The notes under the pieces are model-generated. The model made no database searches, was not told where the DNA came from, and saw only the letters and a list, made by a program, of their open reading frames with translations. Of a stretch of DNA of 10,420 nucleotides, positions 1 through 7,607 are shown in pieces. Made by a program: the position numbers and the translations under genes. This DNA is from Goniomonas avonlea (taxonomy: Eukaryota; Cryptophyceae; Goniomonadida; Goniomonadaceae). Where the stretch lies: the NCBI GenBank assembly GCA_003573635.1, contig QUTJ01031223.1:1-10420 (forward strand), in the 5' to 3' direction. Numbering within the stretch: the first letter of the stretch is position 1; each line of letters begins with the position of its first letter.

Positions 1-143
1 GAGGGGGAGGGGGAAGGGGGGGGCACTGCGCAGCTGAAGTAGATGATGGAAAAAAAACCTTGGGGTGCATCCCTGGAACGATGTCAGAGATGTAAAACCT
101 TTGAATTGATGCTGCCAACAGGTTGTTTGACGTTTCTTCCCAG
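1..143 (+). other. 3' part of an upstream intron of the t6A synthase gene
   Basis: No coding segment is convincing here. The stretch opens with a purine-rich G run and ends in a pyrimidine tract followed by CAG at 141-143, directly before sequence that matches the TsaD/Qri7 family. The family's N-terminal part, including the first sugar-kinase-fold motif, must lie upstream of the window. A second possible acceptor, CAG at 120-122, would add seven residues (LFDVSSQ) that do not resemble the family, so the acceptor at 143 is preferred. Confidence 0.6.
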
Positions 144-2835
144 GCTGCCCATAAGGAGGCAATCAACTCGACTGTTGAAAAAGCGTTGGCAATGGCCGGC
201 GTGACGCCCGAGCAACTGACTGCTGTCGCCATTACTGTGGGCCCTGGCCTTGCGCTGTGTCTGGAGGTGTGTGCTTGCGTGGATTCCATACTGCCTCACG
301 TTCCCGCACTACCGTTTCTGTCTCGCCTCCAATAACCCGAGCGCCACAACAGGTGGGTGTACGCAAAGGACTCGAAATCGCCTCTGCGCACCGCCTCCCA
401 GTTGTCAAAGTCCATCACATGGAGGCGCACGCGCTTGTCACGTGTCTTCCGACACTGGAACTCCCCTATAGCTGCCCAGCCATGACCCTCCTCGTGTCCG
501 GTGTGTGCTCCGTTTAGTTGCCCGGGTCGGTGTGTGTTTTCGCATCGGCCTTCGCCCGCGTGCGCACAGCGATGCGCGTTTATTTCTTGTGGGGTTTATT
601 TCTTGTGAGGCATAGCTCAGTCGCCTGCGCTGCATTTCAATTCATGCGCACGCCGGTGCACTTGGATTGTGTTGGGAGTTTGGGTGTGTGTCGTAGTTCA
701 CCCAATCGGCTGACTTTCTGCTCTGGCCGTCTTGTCCTCGCCCTGCTCTGAGCGGGAGGAGGCGTAGGCCAGGCGGCATCAGCACGTCGCGCGGCCGATT
801 GCCGTGTGTATCGCTCTGGGCAAAACTGTGCATCACAAGTAGCAGGGGGCAACTGACGTGCGCATGTGATAGTGGCGCCTCCTGCGTGTACCGATAACCA
901 ACAGGTGGGCACAACATGCTCGTCCTGACCCGCGGCGTGGGCCGGCATGTGATCATGGGCAGCACTGTGGATGACTCTGTCGGAGAAGCCTTCGACAAGA
1001 CCGCGCGCCTCGTTGGAATTGATGCTATTCCAGGTGCGCCCGCCGTGTCCCACGCCCCTCCCTCCCCTCCTCCTTTCGTCTTTGGGGCTCGAACACACCC
1101 ACGGTTTGACTTTCACGTCCCTCGCAGCACAATAGGCTCCCTCGACACCAAGTTTTCCTGTCTCGACTGTTCAGACCACAACACACAGTGTGACACACAC
1201 GCGCGCAGGTGGCCCACTCCTCGAGGAGATGGCGGCTCGTGGCGACCCCAAGCGTTACAAGGAAAACTTCCCTATTCCCCTCAACAAGAACGCGAACGAG
1301 TCACTTCGCTGTGGCTGCGACTTCTCGTTCGCCGGCCTCAAGGTGCCGTTTTGGAAACGAAACGCAGAGGTGGAATGAGAGGGTGTGACTTTCTAACAAT
1401 CGAACCGCCGATGATGGAACTTTTCTGACAGCTAAAATTGAAACAGGGACCTGGACAAAACTTCCAGGTTGGAACTGGGGGGGGGGGTGAACCCAAAATC
1501 TTATTCTTCAGTTCCACCGGCGCGCCTGCTGATTCATTTGTTTCCTGGTTTCCTATGTGTGCCGACTGAGATTGGGAGACCCTCACCTCCCGGTTAGATT
1601 GGATCAGGGAAATTACGGTTTCAGTCTGAAATGGCACTGGCACATTTTACTGCGCAAGCCTCCTCAGGAGAAGCTCTCTCTCTCTTCTCTCTCTCCCCTC
1701 ATAACACTGTGTTTTCCAGACATGCGTAAGGCAGTTCGTCGGGAAGGAGGAGCCAAGAATACGGGAGGTGACTCCCCCGGAAGAACTGGATGCAGCCCTC
1801 GACCGCATGCGCTGCGACGTCGCTGCTGCTTTCCAGGTGCTCGCGTGCGCACGCACTCTCCCGCTCACGGGATATTGCATCAGTATCGGCACAGACGTCG
1901 TCAAATATGGGGAGGGAGGGAAAAAGGGAGAGAGAGAAGAGACTATTCTCTCTGGGACTGCATGTCAGAGATTGCAACACGCACCACGCACGCTCGCACA
2001 AACCACACGCACGCACGCGCACACGCTCGCACAAACCACACGCACGCACGCACATGCACTTCTCATTTGCCCCCCCTCCGCGCGGCACACGCACCCATGC
2101 GCTCAAACACTCCCCAGGCGACCGCAGTCTGAGCGCACACGCACTTCTCCCTTGTCCCCCCCCACCACCCGTGCGCTCACACACCCCACCAGGCGACCGC
2201 GGTGATTCATCTTTCAGAGCGTACAGCGCGCGCACTCAAGCGCGCCCAGGAGCACGACAAGCTCGGCTGCCTCGTCGTTGCTGGAGGTTCGGACCTGTTT
2301 TCTTGAGGGTTGAGGTTTCTTCTTCTCTTCATCATTTCTTGAGGTGTCTTGTGAACCATTTGCCCGGCCTACTTCTCATCAAGTGCCAACCATCTGTTCG
2401 TGCAGTGACGAACAGCGGCAAAGAAGGCAGTGCGAGCGCTGCAGCATTGCCTTCTACTAGATTTATACAGTGACCGCTAACAACGGTGCAGGAGTCGCGG
2501 CCAACAAGGCAGTGCGAGCAGCGCTGCAGCAAGTTGCCTTCTACTAGATTTATACAGTGACCGCTAACAACGGTGCAGGAGTCGCGGCAAACAAGGCAGT
2601 GCGAGCAGCGCTGCAGCAAGTTGCCGACGGGGCAGGTATCCCCCTGGTCTGTCCTCCACTCCGCCTGTGCACCGACAATGGCGTCATGGTTGCATGGACC
2701 GGAATTGAGCGTTTGAAAATGGGACTGTTCGATGAGCCACCGTCACACGACAAGTACGTGGACTTCACTGAGGTGCGCCCTCGCTGGCCCTTGGGCCCTC
2801 GCGACGCGCGCAGTGTGCCAAAGCCGGGCCTCTAG
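144..2835 (+). CDS. OSGEPL1: Mitochondrial-type tRNA N6-adenosine threonylcarbamoyltransferase (TsaD/Qri7/OSGEPL1 family), 5'-partial, 7 exons
   Basis: Exons read as 144-266, 353-500, 905-1033, 1209-1342, 1720-1836, 2193-2286 and 2579-2835. They sum to 1002 bases, giving 333 residues plus TAG, with every phase matching. The family transfers the threonylcarbamoyl group to A37 of ANN-decoding tRNAs. Seen in order: PGLAL (exon 1), the metal-binding HMEAH (visible residues 63-67), SGGHN (90-94), [19 protein letters not shown] (170-178), AGGVAAN (247-253), CTDNG with the third metal ligand D281, and the C-terminal [16 protein letters not shown] is typical of the bacterial/Qri7 branch rather than cytosolic Kae1, so an organellar enzyme is inferred; the targeting peptide would lie upstream of the window. 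Introns are 86, 404, 175, 377, 356 and 292 bases. The last begins with a weak donor (GTTCGG) and has a good branch site, GCTAAC at 2564-2569. Introns 5 and 6 both carry duplicated 3' ends. Confidence 0.93.
1989..2054 (+). repeat. 33-base tandem repeat, two copies, in intron 5
   Basis: Two consecutive units starting CACGCTCGC (1989 and 2022) share the core CGCACAAACCACACGCACGC. They lie in a CA/CG-rich part of intron 5 of the t6A synthase gene. The simple-sequence composition explains the false open frames here. Confidence 0.75.
2056..2203 (+). repeat. Imperfect tandem duplication of the intron 5 3' end and exon 6 start
   Basis: The block GCACTTCTC, C-rich tract, TGCGCTCA, CAG, GCGACCGC occurs at 2056-2124 and again at 2141-2200. 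The landmarks are 85 bases apart at the left end and 75 at the right. The downstream CAG at 2190-2192 is the acceptor that gives a family-like exon 6 (starting ATAVIHLSE). The upstream CAG at 2115-2117 is followed by the same GCGACCGC and then an in-frame TGA, so it is a decoy acceptor. Confidence 0.6.
2447..2620 (+). repeat. 87-base tandem duplication spanning the intron 6/exon 7 junction
   Basis: Units at 2447-2533 and 2534-2620 differ at one base (C2502 versus A2589, synonymous for Ala if read in frame). Each carries the same pyrimidine-rich segment, GCTAAC branch site, GGTGCAG acceptor and first 42 coding bases of exon 7. The upstream unit runs into an in-frame TAG at 2544-2546, so only the downstream acceptor (CAG 2576-2578) gives full-length protein. 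A third, degraded copy lies at about 2400-2446. Confidence 0.9.
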
Positions 2836-2892
2836 AGTCGGCAGCTACAGATCCAGCTCGATGGAGGACACGGCAGTGCTGGGACCCCGAGC

Positions 2893-3587
2893 TCAAAGGT
2901 CATTGTAGTACTCCAGAAGTTGCGCGCGAGCTTTTGCCTGTCATGAACGTTCAATAATGCAATCCGATCAATGTTCGGCCTCCAAACAGGGAGCGGAATA
3001 CACAACTCACTGCGGCCTTGTCCTCTTTCGTTTGTGCCAGTTTACGCCTGATCTTCAGGCCACTGATGACACTGCGCTCACATTCCTCGTCGCTACTTGA
3101 GTCATAGGCCCCGGCTCGAAACTGCGCCATTACGCGACAAAGACATGTGGCACAGCAGGGACGGAGCACACGTACGGATCAGCGACGGACACAACCACAA
3201 AAACAAACTGACCCGTGAGAGCTGCACAGGTCCCGTATCCTGCAAAGGGTATCTGAGTGATAATCACAAAGGAAAGACCAGTGCACCTTCTTCTCCTTCT
3301 TCTCCTTCTTCTCCTTCTTCTCCTTCTTTTTGCGCTTTTTTTCCTTCTTGTGTTTTCGTTTGCTGGAGACTCAGTCAACAGTCACCAACTACACACCCAT
3401 CAAACTTCAAGGCGCCCACCTCTTGGATTCTTTCTTTTCTTTTTTGTGCTTGCGTTTTCGTTTCTTCTCGCGGCTGGAATCGCTGGAAGAAGAAGAGGAC
3501 GAGGACGAGTCTGAGCTGTCGTCGCTGCGAACACTCAACAACTGTCCAAAGTATATGTCACGAACCGCTTTCGCTTTCGCTCATCGG

Positions 3588-3624
<37 letters not shown>

Positions 3625-3645
3625 CTTGGCCACAGGTGTGACCAT
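2893..3645 (-). CDS. Small RS-, Ser/Asp- and Lys-rich protein, 5 exons; probably nuclear, function unknown
   Basis: Minus-strand exons read as 3566-3645, 3420-3524, 3287-3362, 3011-3121 and 2893-2937. They sum to 417 bases, giving 138 residues plus TGA, with phases agreeing throughout. The ATG has A at -3 and G at +4. Order: MVTPVAK, six RS dipeptides (residues 8-19), PDERKRKR, an Asp/Ser run, a basic stretch of KRKHKKEKK type with four EKK repeats, then FRAGAYDSSSDEECERSVIS, GLKIRRKLAQTKEDKAA and a C-terminal AKARAQLLEYYNDL. RS dipeptides with Lys-rich low complexity are typical of splicing-associated nuclear proteins; that role is inference. The C-terminal 50 residues are not low complexity and look like a small conserved domain I cannot name. 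Introns are 41, 57, 165 and 73 bases. The last has a strong GTGAGT donor, and the 41-base intron is the least certain junction. The stop lies 57 bases from the converging t6A synthase stop. Confidence 0.7.
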
Positions 3646-3749
3646 TTTTTGCGCGAGATACCGTTAGCGAACGGCGATAGGCGAGTCGGAACCGTAGCTA
3701 GATTCGATAATGGAATAGACCGTCACTGACACACTGTCATAGCCACGCC
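3646..3749. promoter_or_regulatory. Putative shared upstream region of two divergent genes
   Basis: Only 104 bases separate the start codons of the minus-strand RS-rich gene (3645) and the plus-strand Mediator-like gene (3750). Transcription signals for both genes must fall here or inside the genes. The stretch contains a short hairpin, CCGTT-AGCG-AACGG, at 3661-3674. No clear TATA box is seen. Bidirectional promoter activity is inferred from spacing alone. Confidence 0.45.
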
Positions 3750-4230
3750 ATGGCCACCACCACCGCCGCCGACGCGCAGCGGTCGCTGCACGCCTTGCTG
3801 GACACAGTGAAAGAAGCTTTTGCGGTTTTAACAACTTTGCCTGTTGGTCAAGAAGGGGCTGAAAAACAGGTCGCATTGCTGCGGGAGTTGCAGAGCCGAT
3901 ACAAGGAGCTCGCTGGGCAGCTGCACCAACAAGTGCAAGCACTCGACTCAAATCAGCAGGTGACAGTGATGCTCTTGGGGTTCCCACGTATTTCACAACA
4001 AATTCAGGGTCAGCATGTTGTTCAGGCCGAAGTTGTCCCTCCCGAACTCCTGAAGCGACGAGACGCGCTGCGGGAGGTTGGTCCTTCTTCCATTCGACTT
4101 GAACCTCACTCACCCACAGGAAGTGTACCAAAAGAATGCTGACCTTAAAATTTTGATCGACAAGTTGCGTACTCTGCACAGCGGACTGAATCTTTGCTCC
4201 TCAGCTCTGACTGAGTACAGCAAATCATAG
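3750..4230 (+). CDS. Mediator complex subunit 30-like protein (tentative), 2 exons
   Basis: Exon 1 is 3750-3959, ending DSNQQ at GTGACA. A 160-base intron ends CCCACAG at 4119, and exon 2 is 4120-4230 with TAG. Joined in phase 0 this gives 106 residues. The ATG sits in a good context (GCCATGG). The product looks all-helical. Residues 11-29 (SLHALLDTVKEAFAVLTTL) and about 37-69 form amphipathic or coiled-coil-like helices. The C-terminal segment (QKNADLKILIDKLRTLH, then GLN) resembles the end of MED30, which has a KN-x2-K-x-LIDQLR-x-L-x3-IN-like pattern. MED30 belongs to the RNA polymerase II Mediator complex and usually has a longer N-terminus in animals. Small coiled-coil proteins are easily confused, so another Mediator or coiled-coil subunit is possible. 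Reading through without splicing would give a 130-residue protein with an unlike tail. Confidence 0.55.
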
Positions 4231-4924
4231 CGCTGTGCGCGAGCTGATATTGTTATTGCTACGAGCTGAGAAGCCATGTCCTTCTTGCTCACTCAGATTT
4301 ATTTTTTGAGTCGCAAAGCTCCGCTGCAGTTTCTGTTTCAACGAACTCAGCCGCCAAGACTATCGGTGGCTAGGCTTCTCAGGAATGACTGAAAAGTCTG
4401 CGCCAAATGGGAATGCCTTGATTGAAACAAGAATAATTGTTGGTCTTGGTGTCATTATGTTTGTCGCTCGGCAGGCTCAAGCGCTTGATCAAAAAAGATG
4501 CGAAAGGAGCCACTCAAATTGATCTTGATCGAGCACAGACAGAATCGGTTGTGGGACGCCTTGATTGAAACTTGATGCCATCACTTGAGACGGTTGGCTT
4601 TGATGCCACTGTTGCTGCTCGGAGGTCTCAGACTTAACACCCAAAAAGTTCGCGGGAGGCTCTCGAACATCACGGCAACTTGTCTGCACATGCGAAAGGG
4701 AAAGAGAAGAGAAACCAATCCGAAGCCCGTGGAGCGCTTGAGTGAAAGATAATTTTTTATGTTTCAGCTTATGGCAGTAGTTGACATCTCTTGGATTCAC
4801 ATCCTTATGGACATAATAATTTAATTTACAACAGTTGCTGAAGCATCTGAGCAGGCGCCTCCATGACGCGTGGCCGATGACTTCAACTCGGTGTTCTCCT
4901 TCCTTTTGTGCATGGTGTATCTTC
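4231..4924. other. Gap between converging genes, no firm gene
   Basis: This holds the 3' flanks of the Mediator-like gene (+) and the DUF6174 gene (-). A minus-strand frame at 4489-4800 is open for 103 codons. Within it, a pyrimidine tract and GTGCAG (about 4690-4712 on the complement) look like a splice acceptor, and the frame ends FEWLLSHLF-stop at a run of six T. The protein is not recognised and no matching donor is clear. A 14-base direct repeat, GCCTTGATTGAAAC, lies at 4415-4428 and 4558-4571. AT-rich sequence near 4815-4830 could belong to a 3' end. Confidence 0.4.
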
Positions 4925-5633
4925 TTAGTTGGAGTTCTCGACGTGCACAGAGTACGAAGAGCGAGAATCGGAAAGCTCCTTGCGCCAGTTCACCTCAACC
5001 TTGATCGGGTAACCGAGATTGGGCTCAAAGTCGACAGTGACGAGATCTGCCTTTTCGATTGCGGTTTCGACCATGTCCATCAGGGATTCCACCTACAATA
5101 ATCGTCAGCAACTTGAATCCAATGAGGCCGTGTACAAACTGACCGAATGATAAAACATGAACTGGTCCTCAGGCACAGCCGAGCCGCTCTCCTTTTCCAG
5201 GATATCTGGTCAGAGAGTCAGAAACCACTGAAAAAAAAATGGACCAAGACGCACCAGTGACATTGCCATTTACAACAGAGATAACTTTCGGGCTGGTGAG
5301 TGCTTCTGGGCAGAAGCATGACTGCGCAAACGGTCAGAACAAAGAATGCGCCACAAGAGGGGGAAAACGCACTTGAGAGAACTCAAACTTGTAGTTTTGC
5401 TTGTCGGCAGCATGCCACTTAGCCTTTTCAGCGTTGAAAATTTTCAACAACTGATCGCGAGGGAGCGATGAGGATGACGTCACGGTTGAGGTGCCTGCGC
5501 TCGAGGTCACGGAGGAACGGGGAAAATGAAGAAAACAATTAAAGAACGTCACAGAAGGGGAAAGCAAAAACGCACCAGCAGCACTGCTCGCCATTGCGAC
5601 AATCGAACAGAGGATCAACTTGAGCACAAACAT
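4925..5633 (-). CDS. Secreted DUF6174-family protein, 5 exons
   Basis: Minus-strand exons read as 5576-5633, 5373-5494, 5255-5321, 5144-5205 and 4925-5092. They sum to 477 bases, giving 158 residues plus TAA, with every phase matching. Introns are 81, 51, 49 and 51 bases, mostly with GTGCGT or GTCAGT donors. Residues 1-20 (MFVLKLILCSIVAMASSAAG) form a signal peptide, so export is predicted. After a Ser/Thr linker come KWHAADKQNYKFEF, SCFCPE with a C-x-C pair (C62, C64), PKVISVVNGNV, MDMVETAIEKADLVTVDF and GYPIKVEV (130-137). This order matches DUF6174: W...Y.F, C-x-C, V-x-V-x-NG, then DF-x4-GYP. The family's biochemical function is unknown to me. The 81-base first intron is a multiple of three; if retained it would insert 27 hydrophobic or Ser-rich residues. 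The frame is open upstream to 5795, but the signal peptide favours the ATG at 5633. Confidence 0.8.
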
Positions 5634-5860
5634 TGGGGTCGCTTCAGAAGTGGCGTGCCAAACTGTGCTCGAGATCTTATGGTGAAACGAGCGGTCGCCA
5701 CCTCCGGGTTTGATCCGAGTCAGTGAACCGCCAAATCCGGCCAATTGTATCCCGTGTTCCCTTTCAAAGGGCGGCGAATGAGACGTTGATAGCACCTCTC
5801 GCTGCCCATCAAAAGGCGCAGAATAGAATAAGACGTTTCAAAACGCTGAGCTCCACAACC
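5634..5860. other. Upstream flank of the DUF6174 gene
   Basis: This stretch separates the DUF6174 start codon from the tandem GC-rich units. The minus-strand frame stays open to an ATG at 5795, giving an optional 54-residue N-terminal extension before the signal peptide. That extension is Ser/Gly/His-rich with no recognisable motif and is probably 5' UTR or promoter. No other gene is seen. Confidence 0.4.
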
Positions 5861-6109
5861 GTAACGCTCCAAGGGCGCCAGAGCACCAATCAGTTAATAA
5901 AGTCGGCGGTCAGGGGACCGCCAGGCAACGCCGGCGTAACGGTGTTCCGCGAAGTGTGAGGAAGCTCACCGCCCTTCGGGATCGGGACGTAACGCGAAGG
6001 CGCCAGAGTTCATAAAGTAGGCGGGCAGGGGACCGCCAGGCCCCGGCAACGCCAGCGTAACGGTGTTTCGCTAAGTTTGAGGAAGCTCACCGCCCTTCGG
6101 GATCGGGAC
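5861..6109 (+). repeat. GC-rich tandem duplication (128 + 121 bases) with conserved hairpins
   Basis: Copy 1 is 5861-5988 and copy 2 is 5989-6109, head to tail, both starting GTAACGC and ending GATCGGGAC. Conserved elements are a GGCGGTC-AGGG-GACCGCC hairpin (5905-5922, one mismatch in copy 2), GGCAACGCC, a TGAG-GAAG-CTCA hairpin and CC-TTCG-GG with a UUCG-type tetraloop. The last 32 bases are identical. Copy 1 carries CACCAATCAG (a CCAAT-box-like element) where copy 2 is shorter, and copy 2 has a CCCGG insertion. It could be a duplicated promoter block or an untranslated RNA unit; no protein frame is preserved across both copies. Confidence 0.8.
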
Positions 6110-6769
6110 TGGGGTGGTGGTATGGAACCGAACACCGGACGTGTGACGAATCGCGCTGACGGTGCGAACTCGGAACGCCGAACGCGTGTGCGCACTGCAC
6201 ACTGTGCACAGTGCACAAGGGTCACAGGCTCACCGGCTCACAGGGTCACCAGCTTGATAGATAGTAGACATGTTCCCTCAACGCTAGTCTACCGTTCGAC
6301 CACCTGGCTGCAAGCCTCGGGTCTGACGCATGGCTGACCCTCTGGGTTGGAGGCTCTGGGTCGGAGGCATGGCCAACCCACTTGGACCAATCCCCTAAGA
6401 GAACTGGTTCGGGAGTATAGTGAACAGGACTGTTCCGTGGGATTCTGCAACAGACAGCAGTTCTCTTTGCCTTCGTCAAACGGTATCTCAGCTATGATTC
6501 TTGCTGCCCGTGGGTGGGAGAGTGCTGTCTCATTTGCCCGGAGGGCGTCAAGCATAACTGGACTTAGAGCTTGGCGCCTGTCTGATGCTGCGGCCATGTC
6601 GAAGGGGGGGTTCTGTCGCCAGGAACACTTGTCTAGTCTGTCAGGCATAGTTATCTTGTGGCTGCTCTGCAGCTCCCTAGGTGCTTGAATACTCTCTCTC
6701 TATCTATCTTTGTTCCATCCTGGAGGCACCCAAAGACACTGTCTCTCTGTGTGTGTGAGAGAGAGAGTG
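6110..6769. other. Intergenic stretch with short repeats, no firm gene
   Basis: It holds a perfect 14-base palindrome, CACTGTGCACAGTG (6200-6213), and a doubled 14-base unit of CTCTGGGTTGGAGG type (about 6339-6366). CT and GT/GA simple repeats lie at about 6690-6768. Open frames of 113 codons (+, 6347-6688) and 119 codons (-, 6289-6648) overlap each other. Neither product is recognised, neither has convincing flanking splice or start signals, and at most one could be coding. Confidence 0.4.
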
Positions 6770-7087
6770 ATGTGGCAAAGCCCAGCAGCTGCGATGGAAG
6801 ACCGGCCGGCGTTCCCCGACACCACACGCAGAGATATACTCATGCGGGCAAAGTCGTATCTCAAAGACGGAGTGAATGGCATCCAGATCAATGATGCAGT
6901 GATACCCCCACCGCACCCAGGACCCTCCCACGATGACACGTTCCTTGACTCGTTACCTATGGCTCACGCCCTGAAAGCTACTGCGATGATCCGCCCTGGC
7001 AGTACCGGACGTGACAATCTCTCTGCACTTGCAATATGCAGCCTTGGCAAGATGGACCCCCAACTGATGGTATGTGTTGGCTGGTGA
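6770..7087 (+). CDS. Hypothetical protein, possible first exon of an unrecognised gene
   Basis: From ATG at 6770 the frame is open to TGA at 7085-7087 (105 residues). A good donor, GTATGT, lies at 7070-7075 after DPQLM, so the coding part may really be 6770-7069. The product includes DTTRRDILMRAKSYLKDG, a Pro-rich IPPPHPGPS and GRDNLSALAICSLGKMDPQL. No family is recognised. Splicing to the acceptor CAG at 7220-7222 would stop after four more codons (RCSW), so the downstream structure is unclear. Coding is suggested by amino-acid composition and the donor only. A short GT/GA microsatellite sits immediately before the ATG. Confidence 0.35.
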   Translation: MWQSPAAAMEDRPAFPDTTRRDILMRAKSYLKDGVNGIQINDAVIPPPHPGPSHDDTFLDSLPMAHALKATAMIRPGSTGRDNLSALAICSLGKMDPQLMVCVGW

Positions 7088-7109
7088 TTAGAAATATTCT
7101 GTGCACAAT

Positions 7110-7197
7110 TCACATCGCACTGCAGTTCCTCATCCAGTCACATCGTGCACTACAGTTATTCAGCCAGTCACATCGTGCACTGCAGTTCCTCATCCAG
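7110..7197 (+). repeat. 30-base minisatellite, three copies
   Basis: Units at 7110-7137 (28 bases), 7138-7167 and 7168-7197 follow TCACATCGTGCACTGCAGTT plus CCTCATCCAG. The first lacks two bases and the second differs at several positions. The array lies just after the GTATGT donor, probably in an intron. Confidence 0.85.
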
Positions 7198-7277
7198 TCA
7201 CAATTCTCACCTCCATCCGCAGCGATGCTCGTGGTGAACCAAGTGATTGATCAGCACACAATGACCATCTGTAAGCT

Positions 7278-7607
7278 CATTGGGAGCGCGATGTGGACCA
7301 GCGTGATAGCTGGGTCAAGGCAATCCAAGCAGCAAAGGCGGCATGGGAGCAGGTGCGATTGTGTGCACCTGAATCACCAATGGACGTACCTGAATGGACG
7401 CACCTGAATCACCAATGGACGCACCTGAATCACCAATGGACGTACCTGAATCACCCAACGACGCACCTGAACCACCCAACGACCCACCTGAATCACCACC
7501 TGAAGCACCAAACTGTCCAGCCACAGAATTCACATCCGATAGGCCTGATCACACGGGATGGCTTCTCGCGCTCTCACTCTCAGCCACGCTCACGTTGGGG
7601 TGTTCTG
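7278..7607 (+). CDS. Coding-like segment with PESP-type heptad repeats, probable exon of an unknown gene
   Basis: In the frame of 7278 the sequence reads HWERDVDQRDSWVKAIQAAK, then AAWEQVRLC and APESPMD. RDSWVKAIQAAK resembles the C-terminal helix of a PH domain, but the rest of a PH domain is not found, so this may be chance. The Pro/Glu-rich repeat then changes frame because one unit is 7 bases short (7386-7399). One continuing frame gives THLNHQW-type repeats ending in RSHSQPRSRW at a possible donor near 7600. The other gives DAPESPMD repeats. The first frame ends in a phase that fits the exon at 7652. I cannot tell whether this is a functional gene, a frameshifted copy or two exons. Confidence 0.3.
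7365..7510 (+). repeat. 21-base coding minisatellite (APESPMD type)
   Basis: Units at 7365-7385, 7386-7399 (only 14 bases), 7400-7420, 7421-7441, 7442-7462 and 7463-7483, then degenerate to about 7510. The consensus begins GCACCTGAATCACCAATGGA. Full units preserve a seven-residue Pro/Glu/Ser period; the short second unit breaks it. Confidence 0.9.

Noticed and set aside
637-1116. Minus-strand 159-codon frame
   Set aside because: It lies opposite intron 2 and exon 3 of the t6A synthase gene and has a biased Arg/Pro/Ala composition without motifs.
1557-2473. Several long plus and minus frames across introns 4-6 of the t6A synthase gene
   Set aside because: They cross CA/CG repeats and splice sites and contain no family motifs, while the spliced frame matches TsaD/Qri7 throughout.
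3130-3378. Minus-strand frame with a long poly-Arg run, and plus-strand frames with poly-Leu or Ser-Pro runs
   Set aside because: They are other-frame readings of the EKK-encoding repeat in the RS/Lys-rich gene, whose own frame joins across splice sites in phase.
4835-5101. Plus-strand 88-codon frame
   Set aside because: It is the antisense shadow of the last exon of the DUF6174 gene, which is supported by family motifs.
6200-6213. Perfect 14-base palindrome CACTGTGCACAGTG as an operator or recombination site
   Set aside because: It lies in a GTGC/GCAC-rich stretch where such palindromes arise easily, and nothing around it supports a specific site.
6289-6688. Overlapping open frames of 119 (-) and 113 (+) codons
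   Set aside because: No recognisable family, no supported splice or start context, and they are antisense to each other.
7110-7197. Evenly spaced repeats that could suggest a CRISPR array
   Set aside because: The 30-base units are directly adjacent with no unique spacers, and the window is eukaryotic.
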